This document shows, one piece after another, positions 32,801 to 43,641 of a DNA stretch of 64,000 bases. The notes under the pieces were generated by a model. It saw only the letters and a program-made list of their open reading frames with translations, ran no database searches and had not been told where the DNA came from. Position 1 is the first letter of the stretch. Each line of letters opens with the position of its first letter. The DNA lies in assembly GCA_036924285.1 (NCBI GenBank), contig JAYKYS010000001.1:27837501-27901500 (forward strand), read 5' to 3'. The DNA comes from Asterella californica. Its lineage: Eukaryota; Streptophyta; Marchantiopsida; Marchantiales; Aytoniaceae. A program made the position numbers and the translations under genes.

Positions 32801-35457
32801 CGTCGTACGATCACTTTCAGCCTGCAGTTTAGGATACCCTTTTCATTAGTTCGATACCTGGATTGAGGAAATCCTTTCTATGTCTCCCCTCTCTAAGATT
32901 ACAGACAAGAACATGACCATCCCATTTCTTCTCTTCGGTGCAGATGGAAATCCATTGTTGTGAATCTCTGAGATTTGCCTCGCAAGTCTTCTTATTCTTA
33001 CTGGAATGACTTCAAGTTCTAGCAAACTAATAGATACAACAGGGCGTATGTACATTGCGACTCTCAAGTTTCTGTAAGTGCACGTCATTAATACTGTGTC
33101 CAGCTGATCCCTGAGGGCTTCGTCTCTCTCTTGCGTAGGATTGGACTGAATGATACTACCTTACAAACTGAAGACGGCAAATGTCGACAAGCTAGCACAC
33201 TGCCCTAGACATAATGTGCTTAATAGGTACTGCCACTAACTATCAACTCTAAATATTGACAAAGATCCACGGAGGACTTCCACTTTCTTCTAAGCGCGGA
33301 CAGAAACCACCTTCGATGACCAGAGTACTCCTTGCCGTGTTTTAGTTGGATCCCGCTGAGTTTGGTAGCAAATCTTGAATGGCTGAAGAACAACTAATTC
33401 GCGGCTACACTCAGTCGCTCTGGATAACGTGGGTAGAACCGCGATGTTCCTTGCCTGAATAGCGCTTGAATCATCTTGTCTTGATAAGTTCCCACATTGC
33501 AAGGTTCCAGCGAGCGGTCTTGCTCAGTTCAATATATTCACGTCAACAGTTGGTCGCTACTCCAAAATTGATCCTCCTGAACATAAGCAAAAAGTTGACA
33601 ACTTCCAGTGAGCACGATTGATCTTGTTAGATATCTACTCCGCGTAAGTGATACCCGTCGCGTGTTGCCCATTCAGGGGGCCTAAGATAGTACTTTGATG
33701 CTCCCACCAGTACTATACAGCACATTATATACGTAGTCGTTCACGGTCTTTTCTTTACCTTCTTGTAGGTGTATCCGCTTGAGCTGTCTCCTTACAGGTT
33801 ACTCCTTTAGGTGAGGATTTTATCCTCGTATCTTTCTAATTGTTTAGTGTCTTAGACCTATCTTACTATTCATCTTTGCTCGTAATATTTCAAAAGAGTG
33901 GGGGCTTGGGAGGCTGGGGCTTCAGCCTTGGAAGTGGTGTTTCTTGTGTTTGATTCTGATAATTTTGTTAGGACAAGTTGAAGACCTCGAGAACTTTTTG
34001 CATTTCAGAGATCATGAAAGAGTGCTTTAGAGATCATGAGAAGCAAGGTAAGCTAAGACTGAAATACAAGGTGAATTGGCTCAAGCATTACTCGAGAAGG
34101 TGGTGACAAGGCTGTCCCTTGGAGTGTATGTTGAGAGCGAATCCATTGTGTCTCTCTTTCTTACAGATGGATGGAAAAAGCGCAAACTATATCCAAGTGA
34201 ATAGAGACTAACAACTCCTCGCAGTACGTTAATGGTGATGTGAAGAGTTGCAACTTTTTTCTGTTAAGAAGCAACGGTTGTTCCCCATATCTGAGCGTCT
34301 GCAGGGGCTGCCTAACCTACACCTACTCCACAAACCCGCTCTTGGCTGCTAAAGATCTAACAATCGATACTTCATGCTCACAGGTTTGTTATCCATATGG
34401 CACCGTGTTCTTATTTTGTTTGCATGACTGTTGTTTCGCTCCCACATTCGCTGCGACTCTCATCTGATTATTACTATCTTTTGAGCGCAGGTTTTCATTT
34501 ACCTTTTGCTTAATTTATATACGTTCGGCATCAGTTCCGAGGAATGTGGATTCCCAGCATGTTATGCCAACTTAGAAGGATTAATTACTTGCTTGGTGAC
34601 AGAACAGATTGGAATATATCTCTGGTCGGTTTTGAGTACAGTATGTTCGCCGAGGGTACGAGTAAATTAGTTAGCATCTCCTGTTACAAATGTTATGCAT
34701 ATCCAGGAGAGTCTTGATACGGGAAATGTGCTTTTCCCTACACACCTAACATCCTTAACCCCTTGCACACTCAATGGCTGGAAAAATTGATAACCTCAGC
34801 GCATAGTCGTTCCTACTTAGTTCTTTGGTTCCTCACGTGCATGCGGTTAGTTCTGGCTGGTAATCACTACAACAGCATACACATTAATAATGCTGTTCCT
34901 TCGTGGATCTACAATCGGTCTGTTACTAAGCATGTAGTATATTCACTTTTAGGTGAAGATGCTTGTTGCTGGCTACTGACTCGTGACTCGTAACTGCTCG
35001 TACAGAACCTCGTCTTGATCTTCTCGGAGCCCTCGCTTTGCTGCATTTGGAGCAGCTCTGGAGATTGGCAGAAAACCTCTGTAACTTGCCCCCTGGATTA
35101 CGCTAGCTAGGTGAAGACTTCTTCCGAGATCATGAAGTGATGCTCTGTTGCATGAGATGCTCACAATGGCGTATTGAAGTTGAGGGTGCTGCAGTAAAGG
35201 GGAGCCTGTGGTTGGGCTTCCTTTCTGCTTCTGTTCCGCTGAGCCGTTTGATGCTTACACTAATTTCATCCTCCCGTGATCTTTTAAGTTCGTGAATCGT
35301 TCCGGACTATGGAAGAGGTTACCGAGATGTTCCGGAAGGTGGACGGAGGCGGTAACCGTGGTTTATATGTTCGAAGGACATTGTTCTCCCCACAGTGGCT
35401 TGTGATCGGGCATTTGACGGATACTCTCTGAGCCCGCAAGGGCACTGACAGGAGAAG
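26848..35457. other. 8.6-kb stretch with no recognisable gene
   Basis: It follows the F-box stop (3' UTR expected in the first few hundred bases) and precedes the helicase start (leader and promoter expected in the last few hundred). Only short unrelated frames are found in between. Small hairpins: ACTAGGTGT/ACACCTAGT (30727-30750), GTAGGTAA/TTACCTAC (31505-31528) and GGTGCTGGTC/GACCAGCACC (31653-31688). A 66-bp-period repeat lies at 29894-30010. Composition is gene-like, so non-coding transcripts or heavily spliced small genes cannot be excluded. Confidence 0.4.
29894..30010 (+). repeat. Imperfect direct repeat, period ~66 bp
   Basis: GCATCGGCATCCGGGACCAG...TGGGAAGTGATA (29894-29945) recurs as GCATCGACATCGGGGCCAGG...TGGGAAGTGATT (29961-30010). 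In the plus frame it yields two PGPG or SGPG followed by DWEVI peptides within an 86-codon frame (29886-30146). The frame is unrecognised. Confidence 0.5.
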
Positions 35458-38400
35458 ATGGACGATCAGAGAAGGGCAGCTTTGGAGGATCGTCTAGTTC
35501 AGCAGTGGAAGGAGATAGAAGAGTTGGAAGCAGATGAAGGCAGTAATGTAGATGATGACCGATTCAAAGTCACAAAAGAACAATGGTTTGTGCAGGCATT
35601 TGCATTTCTCAGAGATCTTCCAGAGGATTCTCATTGTTGGTGTGGACACAGAGAGATTATGCTTCCGCTTCTGGAACCTTTCTATCTCTATTACGACGAA
35701 ACTTCGTCCAACTCTTCTCTGAGAGTCTTATGGCGTCGCTTGTGCAAAGAGCTGAGAAGTTGTACAAGCTGTGTGGTCAAACACCACAAGGCCAAGGAGT
35801 TTTACATTACGGAATTCATGGAAGATGTTGTTAAGCCTTTGCTGGATATACTGCGAGCTCTCGATGAAGAAAGAGTCGCCGGACAAATGAAGGAGCTTCT
35901 GCTCAAGTTTGAAGCGAACTCACTAGATCCAAATGAAGATTCGACCAGTGTTATATGTGTCGTCTTTGAGGTGCTCATGTTCCCCCTCTTGTTAGAGGAT
36001 ACTGAAATAAATGACCTGTTGAGACCTTTCCTCGTTCATGTGGAGGAGACTCATGACCTATCTCTTGCATCTGGTCAGCGGTACCCAGGTGTGTACAGTC
36101 TGTTGTGTCATCCAGACCAAGGTGTAAGGAGGATTGCCCTCAAGCTTGCTCATTCTCTGCCTGCTTTCAGAGACGAGCAGGAGTTAGAGACGATTCAGCC
36201 GTTTCTGCAAAGGTGCCTCCACTGCCTCGAATATGATGCGTTTGGTTTAAATTCTCCAACGTCTGATAAGTCTGGTCCACCATCTCAGAAGTGTCCTGGT
36301 CGTCCAAGAGTTGGGTTCACGAAGGAGGCTCTCTGGATCGGGCTGACAACCATATTGGGTGTTTTGGAAGCTCCAGCATTCTTGAAGGGTGTTTTGGAGC
36401 GCTATCCTGTGTTTGTAAGCATTGTACTCAATCACGTTAGTGAAGCAACATCGGTCTTCTGGAATGCGCTACGGTGTCTGAAGCTGCTCCTGGAAGTCTT
36501 AGGATACAAGCTGTGGCTGGGCACGACGTTCTCGCCTGGTGTTATGCGAAACACCCTTCTCAGCCAGTGTTTTCATTCCCATGAGGAACGAATGCATGTG
36601 CATATTTTTGATCTCTTTCAGCCCTTTCTACGGTCACTAGAGGCGCTTCAGGATGGAGAATATGAGAACCAGCGCAGAAGATTGCTCTACTTTCTTCTCC
36701 AGCAAGTTCCATGTAGCAGCAACTTCAAGCCACTGATGACTAAGAAGGCTCGGCAAGTTGCTTTTTCGATTGTAGGACGTGGGTATACCATGGATCCCCC
36801 TTTGCCCCCGGTGGAATGCGTACATTTTTGGGGACCACCTCTGGTCGCGACTCTGAAGGACACATCACTCATCATGTCGGTTCGGCAGTCGGGTATTGAC
36901 TTGATGCAGTCAATTTTTGTAGCAGACGCAGCAGCGTTGGCTTCTGTCACGATTCAGCAAGCTGGTGCGCAGAATGCGAGGAGGTACATGCTTGATATAG
37001 GTGATGATGATTTTGACTCTGTTTTTGAAGACGAGGTGCCAACTGGAGAAGCGGAGCTCGTGGCAGACGTCAAATACTCACTGTCGTTTTTATCCGCCAC
37101 TCGATCAGTGGAAGCCTGTGAAGAGTGGTCCTGCGTTCCTCTTATTTGGATGGAGGCTCTCAGTGCAACTATGCCGGTAAGTGTCCCTCGTTCATTCATC
37201 AAAGCAGTAATGTGGGCACTAAGTCGTCTTTCACTGGTTGACCTGGAAGGAGCCTCGGGTCCAACTAATGTGATGGTCGGTAGTGATGGCGTAGCTTGCT
37301 CTGATGGCATTTTAACTGCCTTTCAGTGGGTAAAGCCAAAGGGATATGATGATGGTGCAGGTGGGGAAGGTTGTGTGAATGCAGTTAAGGCCAAGATACA
37401 TCTGAAGGAATTGGTTGGAATTCTAAAAAGGTTTGCAGAGAACTACATAAGCCGCTTGGGAGATGGTGGATTCGCACAAAAGGAGTCTTGGGTGTGGGAG
37501 CCAAGAATGGCCGAGCCAGTAATCCTGTTATTATTAGACTCAAATTCTGTGTTTAAGGAGTTTGTGAAGGATATACTTCGTCGCACTGTAAGTGCTAGCA
37601 CCTTGGAAAGTGTACTGGAGTTGCTCTGTACTAGCGACGCTTCTGCTGCAGCAGTTAGTCGAGGACTGCACTATGCGTCGAAACTTTTTCTGCGTTGGCC
37701 ATTAACGCAGTCTTCTAGAGGACTTCAACAGCTCTTCTTTCATGTCTGGAAGCTGCTAGTTCTGGGTGAATCTCCTGAGAAGGAGAAACTTACCAGTCTC
37801 TCGCAAGTCTCTCAAGATGGAGGATTCCTTAGCCAGCCAACGTTTCCAAGTTTGGGTAGTTCATCTGATCCGGCACCATCAACCGGCAAGATACGCAAGG
37901 ATGACGACGTTTGGAGTCGCCTCTGCAGAGTCATTGCAAGCCATATGTGGCCCTTGTTGGAGAAGACTTTGTTTGAGGGTAGGCAGTATGTTGAAGGTGC
38001 TGGTCAGTTGATGACCTTCACTAGAATGCTGCAGCTTTTACCATTGGTCTGTCGACATCTAGATCCTGTTCACAAGAAACGTGTCTTTACCGTCCCTACC
38101 CTAAAGCAGTGCTCGTCTGCCGAGGAATGCAGTAATTTGACATGGTTTCAAGCTCTTGTCAGATGGGGAGATCTTGGTTCAGCCATCATTCAGAGGTGGT
38201 GGAAGGAGGCCGTTGTATCTATCCTCGAGGACCTGAAGAAATCACAGCTTGTGTCGTCTTCTGCCGTCGCGGATGTCGTTATGGAGTTTCGGAAGCCAGG
38301 ATTCACACTGGACGACACTTGCAGACTTCAGCTTGATACTCTTCTGCAGTCTCTATCAACCTCACTTGAAAGTCAAGGGTTTTTGGATAATCTGCCTCAA

Positions 38401-41400
38401 AGACTTCCAAAGGTCCGATCCAGTGACGGTGAAGGGCAGCTGAGTAGGCCGTCGAGTGCAGTCACGCATCTGCATGCGAAGCAGCCAGAGGGATATAGAG
38501 ATTTCATTGACCTCACAGAGGATGAAGATAACTACGCCTCATCGTACCAGTCTCTCTCAGAATTGTCATTGTCAAGTGATGCGGGCCGGGCGACGAGGCA
38601 GCCTTCCAGTGCCTCCAGTGAATTTCCAATGCGGAAGGTGGGTGATACTAAGGTGGATGGTGAAATGAGCTCAATTACCGGTCCGACAAACAAAGAAGAG
38701 GAACCACTATTCAAGCGGCCTTCAGTACGTCAAAAACCGTCAACTCTTGATCAGTTTCTTAGTAAGGCTCGAATTGATCAGTTGTTCGGGCAGGCGAGCA
38801 AGGCACCTTCCCAGTCGTCGGGAAAGTCCACCACTTTCAAACCACCTGGCTATAAAAAGTACAATGCCAAACCGCAGAAAGCTGCAGGCAAGCTATCTTC
38901 TCTCAGAGCAGAACATCGTTCGAACCTGGAACAGCGAGCTGGGGTCGAAGATACTGTACGGATCCAAGTTAGGGAAAGGGTTGAAAGAGAAGAAAAAGCC
39001 AAGCGATTAGCTGAGTCCGAGGCTGCTGCAAACGGGAAACAGGATCTCAAAGTTTCTACTCCAGCGGTGGAGCAAGTACCGGTTAAAGTTGCTGAGCCCG
39101 AATCTAAAAGCAGATATTCAGAGGCCATTTTGCGGGAGCTAGTTAGTGGCAACGGGGCCGACCCTCTGGATCAGGCCCTCGAGAATGTCCGGAAAGTAAC
39201 GGGGCTGAAAGATCACCTTTCGAAACAACCTAGACGGCAGCTAGTTCGCCTCGAACTCCCCGGCGAGGGTGGTAAAGGAGGAGGGGCTATGGCACAGACA
39301 CCGGAGGTGGTGATAAAACCTCGTGTTGTTCCCCGGATGGATGATTGGTACAAGCGTATTCTCTCTTTGAACTACCTGTCTCTCGTGGGTGTTAGTGACG
39401 ATGATGATCCTGCGAACTTCGGAGAACGGCTCGAAAAAGTGCCGCTGACTTTCAAGTCATCGGATCACTACATGGAGACGTTCCGACCTCTGCTGATGGA
39501 AGAATTTAAGGCCCAGCTGCAGCGCTCCCACGAAGAGCTAAGGTTGTCTGAAAACACAACAACGGGTGTCGTGAGACTTATGTCGTTAGAGCGGGTGGAT
39601 GATCTTCAGCTAGGCCGTTTCATGGCTGAAGCAGGTTCAGATGCTGCACCAAGGGCATGTGCGGAGAATGAGCTGATATTGCTAAGCAGACAGCCCATGA
39701 ATGTCGGACAGCAGTCTTGTCACTTGCTTGCCAAAGTTGAGAGCAGGGAACGAGAGAGTAAGAGTAGAGCCACTATTCTACTGCTGAAGATATACATTCA
39801 AGCGAGTGATCCTCGTCTCTCAAAAGCTAAGCGTCTGCTGATAGACCGGAGCAAATGGCACCTTACGAGGGTAATGAACATGTCCACTCAACTCCGTGAA
39901 TGTCAGGCTCTTTCTGCTGTTCCTAGTCTTCCTCTTTTGCCTGTCTTGATCTCGCCTGACACTTCCAGCAAGAGGGCAGCCAGTGCCAAGTCTGCAGACT
40001 TGCTAGGATTGCCAGAAGCACTGCAGGACAAACTCACTGCAGAGTACAACGATAGTCAGATCAGGGCAATTGCTTTTGGTATCGGTACAAAGGAAACTCT
40101 GGTAAATGGTCACCAGCTCACTCTGGTACAGGGTCCCCCAGGGACTGGAAAGACTAAGACGATCGTGGCTATGATCAGCTCCCTCCTTGCGGTCAAGTCT
40201 TCCCGAAGGAACCAGAGGAGCGGGAAGGAAAACTCTCACCTACCGAGCGGCCTAAGTCGATCGACTAACATGAGCGCTGCAGCCAGGAATGCCTTCGCAA
40301 TAAGCAGGTCATGGCAGGATGCTGCGTTGGCTAAGCAGATTATGAAGGACAGTGATTCTGGTTACGGAGAAGGTCCGAAACAGAGGGTTCTTGTTTGTGC
40401 CCAGTCGAATGCAGCCGTTGATGAGATTGTCGCAAGAATACTAAAAAATGGGCTCTATGGCGCAAACGGCTGTTTCTTCAGACCTACTATAGTTCGGGTT
40501 GGGGCCGTGAAGTCTGTGCACCCTAACTCGATGCCAGTTTTCATCGACACTCTTGTCAATCAGCGACTTGGAGTCGGGAAGGAAGATGACGCAGATGCAT
40601 TGGATGAACTAGCTCAGGCCAAACTGATGGAATCAAGATCAAAGCTCGAAGAAATCATCGAGTTCATTCAAGTTCTCGAAGCTCTGCAAAACAGGGCCAA
40701 AGGATTTGAAGAGAACGAAAGGACAGGAGAGAAACCTGTCAATCTGGAGTCCGATCTAGCAAGCAAGGCTGGCAAGATTGTAGCCCAAGGTGCTTCAGCT
40801 ATCACGGGGAAGTTGAACCTGCTGTACAAACAGCGCAGGGAGATCTCCGCAGAGCTAGCGAATGCAGAGAAAGAAGGGAGGAAAGCATGGGAGCAAAGCC
40901 AGAACAAACGCAAAGCTATCAGGAAGGATATCATCAGGCAAGCAGACGTGGTCGTGACAACGCTTAGTGGATGTGGAGGCGACATTTACACAGTCTGTAT
41001 GGAGTCTGTCATTGGTGCGAAGAAAACCAAAGGAGTGTCAGCACAGGAGTGTTTCTTTGACGCAGTGGTCATTGATGAAGCGGGTCAGGCTCTAGAGCCA
41101 GCCACTCTGATCCCTTTTCAACTGCTCGCACAGATCAATGCGAGGTGTGTTATGGTCGGGGACCCGAAGCAGTTACCAGCCACGGTAATGTCTCAAACTG
41201 TCAGCAAGATGGCTTACGAGCGCAGTATGTTCGAGCGGTTACAGCGTGCTGGGTATCCAGTTACCATGCTCAGTACACAGTATCGAATGCACCCAGAGAT
41301 TCGACAGTTTCCTTCAGCGCATTTCTATGATAATCTTATAACCGATGGACCAGGTCTGAAGGCAACCCGGAAAGCGATCTTCCACAGAGAGGCATATTTG

Positions 41401-43641
41401 GGACCCTTCGTATTTTTCGATGTGGTTGACGGTCAAGAAGGAGGTAGGGGAGATTCCGCTTCTCAGTCTATAAGCAACGGGGCTGAAGTTGAAGTTGTTC
41501 TGCAACTCTACCTGACCTTGAAGAAGCGTTACTCAGCCGAGTTGTGGGAAGGACGAGTGGGTGTGATCACTCCCTACAAACAACAACTAAGATTGCTCCA
41601 AGAGCAATTCACAAGGACTGTGGGTGCCAAGGCAGCCGCAGATGTGGAGTTCAACACGGTGGATGGGTTCCAGGGAAGAGAGGTGGACATTATCATTTTA
41701 TCCACAGTACGTGCATCGCCGAGTTCGAATTCGAAGTCGGGAGGAATTGGGTTTGTTGCAGATGTCCGACGTATGAATGTTGCTCTCACTAGGGCTCGTT
41801 TTTCCTGTTGGGTTGTGGGGAACGCTGCCACTCTGGAACACAATTCCTCGTGGAATGCGTTGTTGAAGAACTCCAAGAGAAGGTCTGTCATGTTTTCTGT
41901 GCAGAAACCGTATGAAAGTTTCTTTCAAAAGAAAGGTTCCCCTCCTGTCTCTGTACCCATAGATCGTGAGGAAGAATCACCAAAAGGTGGCAAGATGGTT
42001 ATAGATGAAGAAGCTTCTGTCAGGGATGTAAGTACCAACGAAAGGGTGGAATCTCGCTCAGTCGATGACAGAAGACCGGCTGATTTTGAGAGAAAAGCTT
42101 CTGAAGGTGAGAGGAAGGTCCCGGCTGAAGCCACCACGCAGTTGATACCTGACGATGATGGCAGAAAACAATCTGCCGGAGACAATATCCAAGGGAGGGG
42201 TGAAAGACCAAGGGAGCGGAGGGTGGAACTCTCCCGTCAGGGAGCTTCTGAAAATCATAGGAATCCCTCAGCTAACAACAGTCGACACCGGGAACCTCAT
42301 AGAGCCAATGGGGAGGTTCCGAGAGCGAGGCACTGGAGAGAGGAGGATGACAGGCGTGGTGTAAAGTCAGAGGTAAGGTCCCCGAAAGAGGACAGGCCGG
42401 ATGAAATGCAGGAGGACAAAGCTAGAGCAGAGAAGAGAAGACATCTAGTAAGAGTACAGGGAGAGAGGGTCGGGCACAGGTCTCCAGAACCCTCACGTAG
42501 ACACACTGGCACTAGTCAAGAACGCCAAACCAGGAGAGTTAGCAATTTAGATGACAGATTGGAGATGGACAGAAGGAAGTCACATTCTGAGCAGGATGCT
42601 ACGGTGGTAGGCGATAAATCACAAGGGCCAATTCAGCAAGATAGAAGGGACGTCGAAGGATCGTCCAGTTGTGGCCCTGGTAAGCGATCAGAGGCGTCAC
42701 GTGCACACATTGACGCACGGGGAGAAAGTCGTAGAAGCAGAACGGGTGTACAGGGTGATCAGAAGGCTAAAGCTGATGATCAAAGGCGAAAGTCGAAAGA
42801 AGGCGGAGCTCCGATGGAGGAGAAGACGCAGGAAAGATTGCGTCAAGCTCAGAAGTACCTAGACAGGTCGAAGTCTGACCTTCGACAGTCGAACACTGTG
42901 ATGAAACCGGAGGTGGTTGTAGATAAGCACAGAGGTGGCATCAAGACAGCTTCGGTAGATGATAGAAATAGAAGGACTTCAGCGGAGACGACTGCGGATA
43001 GAAGTAGGCTGGACATCGTAACATCCAACGGAAAAGAGCAGCGGGTACCAAGTGGGGGCCTTCCCAGAGATTCGGGTAATAGCTCTTTGCAGCAGCCAAG
43101 AGGCAGTGGTACCATGAGTGATGCTCGAGGTACGAGAACCACTTCGGTCGCAGGTGGCAGTCTGCAACCAAAGCAGGAGCCCAAGGACTCCCAGACCAGG
43201 CGGACTAGCAGAGAAGACATGCTTGCTGCTCGGAAACGGCAACGAGAGGAGGCGTCGGGGATACTATCCTCTGGTTTATTACAACCAACTAAGAGACCTG
43301 CTACATCAACTCGTGAAGGACAACAACGAGCTGGTGAGTCCACGAGTCGACATTCTAGCCGGCCCACTAAACCGTCCAGTCCAGATATGGCTCGCGAATG
43401 GGAAGAATTCCAGAAAGCTTTACAAGCTTCAAAATCTGAGCTGCCGCATGGCGGTGCCCAAGGTGGTCCTGCATCGCATGCGTCTTCAGCTCAGATCCCC
43501 AAAGAGAAGTCTGCAAGCGGTGTTCAGAGGCCTATTCCGGCGGAATCTTCATCTGCGTTGGATAGTATACTGTCAAATTTGTCTACTGTGACTCGTGCTC
43601 AAGTTTCAGGGAGCTACACGCCTTCAAAATCCAAAAGGTAA
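35458..43641 (+). CDS. SEN1/senataxin-like superfamily 1 RNA/DNA helicase
   Basis: 2727 residues in a single open frame. Residues 1-1000 are alpha-helical repeat-like, as in the SEN1 N-terminal domain. About 1000-1250 is low-complexity with a charged coiled stretch (VRERVEREEKAKRLAESEAA). The UPF1-like helicase core spans about 1440-2150: Walker A GPPGTGKT (1559-1566), DEAGQ (from 1873), GDPKQLPAT, QYRMHPEI (from 1941), GVITPYKQQ, DGFQGRE (from 2069) and RRMNVALTRAR (from 2104). All motifs needed for ATP hydrolysis are intact. The last ~570 residues are Arg/Ser/Lys/Glu-rich and disordered, with nuclear-localisation-like RKRQREE. SEN1-family helicases unwind RNA-DNA hybrids and act in transcription termination and R-loop control in the nucleus. 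Length and architecture match the large plant SEN1-like proteins better than the shorter MAA3. The start ATG (GAGAAGATGGACG) is the first of the frame. Absence of introns over 8.2 kb is unusual. Confidence 0.92.
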   Translation: MDDQRRAALEDRLVQQWKEIEELEADEGSNVDDDRFKVTKEQWFVQAFAFLRDLPEDSHCWCGHREIMLPLLEPFYLYYDETSSNSSLRVLWRRLCKELRSCTSCVVKHHKAKEFYITEFMEDVVKPLLDILRALDEERVAGQMKELLLKFEANSLDPNEDSTSVICVVFEVLMFPLLLEDTEINDLLRPFLVHVEETHDLSLASGQRYPGVYSLLCHPDQGVRRIALKLAHSLPAFRDEQELETIQPFLQRCLHCLEYDAFGLNSPTSDKSGPPSQKCPGRPRVGFTKEALWIGLTTILGVLEAPAFLKGVLERYPVFVSIVLNHVSEATSVFWNALRCLKLLLEVLGYKLWLGTTFSPGVMRNTLLSQCFHSHEERMHVHIFDLFQPFLRSLEALQDGEYENQRRRLLYFLLQQVPCSSNFKPLMTKKARQVAFSIVGRGYTMDPPLPPVECVHFWGPPLVATLKDTSLIMSVRQSGIDLMQSIFVADAAALASVTIQQAGAQNARRYMLDIGDDDFDSVFEDEVPTGEAELVADVKYSLSFLSATRSVEACEEWSCVPLIWMEALSATMPVSVPRSFIKAVMWALSRLSLVDLEGASGPTNVMVGSDGVACSDGILTAFQWVKPKGYDDGAGGEGCVNAVKAKIHLKELVGILKRFAENYISRLGDGGFAQKESWVWEPRMAEPVILLLLDSNSVFKEFVKDILRRTVSASTLESVLELLCTSDASAAAVSRGLHYASKLFLRWPLTQSSRGLQQLFFHVWKLLVLGESPEKEKLTSLSQVSQDGGFLSQPTFPSLGSSSDPAPSTGKIRKDDDVWSRLCRVIASHMWPLLEKTLFEGRQYVEGAGQLMTFTRMLQLLPLVCRHLDPVHKKRVFTVPTLKQCSSAEECSNLTWFQALVRWGDLGSAIIQRWWKEAVVSILEDLKKSQLVSSSAVADVVMEFRKPGFTLDDTCRLQLDTLLQSLSTSLESQGFLDNLPQRLPKVRSSDGEGQLSRPSSAVTHLHAKQPEGYRDFIDLTEDEDNYASSYQSLSELSLSSDAGRATRQPSSASSEFPMRKVGDTKVDGEMSSITGPTNKEEEPLFKRPSVRQKPSTLDQFLSKARIDQLFGQASKAPSQSSGKSTTFKPPGYKKYNAKPQKAAGKLSSLRAEHRSNLEQRAGVEDTVRIQVRERVEREEKAKRLAESEAAANGKQDLKVSTPAVEQVPVKVAEPESKSRYSEAILRELVSGNGADPLDQALENVRKVTGLKDHLSKQPRRQLVRLELPGEGGKGGGAMAQTPEVVIKPRVVPRMDDWYKRILSLNYLSLVGVSDDDDPANFGERLEKVPLTFKSSDHYMETFRPLLMEEFKAQLQRSHEELRLSENTTTGVVRLMSLERVDDLQLGRFMAEAGSDAAPRACAENELILLSRQPMNVGQQSCHLLAKVESRERESKSRATILLLKIYIQASDPRLSKAKRLLIDRSKWHLTRVMNMSTQLRECQALSAVPSLPLLPVLISPDTSSKRAASAKSADLLGLPEALQDKLTAEYNDSQIRAIAFGIGTKETLVNGHQLTLVQGPPGTGKTKTIVAMISSLLAVKSSRRNQRSGKENSHLPSGLSRSTNMSAAARNAFAISRSWQDAALAKQIMKDSDSGYGEGPKQRVLVCAQSNAAVDEIVARILKNGLYGANGCFFRPTIVRVGAVKSVHPNSMPVFIDTLVNQRLGVGKEDDADALDELAQAKLMESRSKLEEIIEFIQVLEALQNRAKGFEENERTGEKPVNLESDLASKAGKIVAQGASAITGKLNLLYKQRREISAELANAEKEGRKAWEQSQNKRKAIRKDIIRQADVVVTTLSGCGGDIYTVCMESVIGAKKTKGVSAQECFFDAVVIDEAGQALEPATLIPFQLLAQINARCVMVGDPKQLPATVMSQTVSKMAYERSMFERLQRAGYPVTMLSTQYRMHPEIRQFPSAHFYDNLITDGPGLKATRKAIFHREAYLGPFVFFDVVDGQEGGRGDSASQSISNGAEVEVVLQLYLTLKKRYSAELWEGRVGVITPYKQQLRLLQEQFTRTVGAKAAADVEFNTVDGFQGREVDIIILSTVRASPSSNSKSGGIGFVADVRRMNVALTRARFSCWVVGNAATLEHNSSWNALLKNSKRRSVMFSVQKPYESFFQKKGSPPVSVPIDREEESPKGGKMVIDEEASVRDVSTNERVESRSVDDRRPADFERKASEGERKVPAEATTQLIPDDDGRKQSAGDNIQGRGERPRERRVELSRQGASENHRNPSANNSRHREPHRANGEVPRARHWREEDDRRGVKSEVRSPKEDRPDEMQEDKARAEKRRHLVRVQGERVGHRSPEPSRRHTGTSQERQTRRVSNLDDRLEMDRRKSHSEQDATVVGDKSQGPIQQDRRDVEGSSSCGPGKRSEASRAHIDARGESRRSRTGVQGDQKAKADDQRRKSKEGGAPMEEKTQERLRQAQKYLDRSKSDLRQSNTVMKPEVVVDKHRGGIKTASVDDRNRRTSAETTADRSRLDIVTSNGKEQRVPSGGLPRDSGNSSLQQPRGSGTMSDARGTRTTSVAGGSLQPKQEPKDSQTRRTSREDMLAARKRQREEASGILSSGLLQPTKRPATSTREGQQRAGESTSRHSSRPTKPSSPDMAREWEEFQKALQASKSELPHGGAQGGPASHASSAQIPKEKSASGVQRPIPAESSSALDSILSNLSTVTRAQVSGSYTPSKSKR

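Noticed and set aside
42849..43367. 172-codon minus-strand frame inside the helicase gene
   Set aside because: It is antisense to the Arg/Ser-rich tail of the helicase. Long antisense frames are expected from that codon bias and it has no family resemblance.
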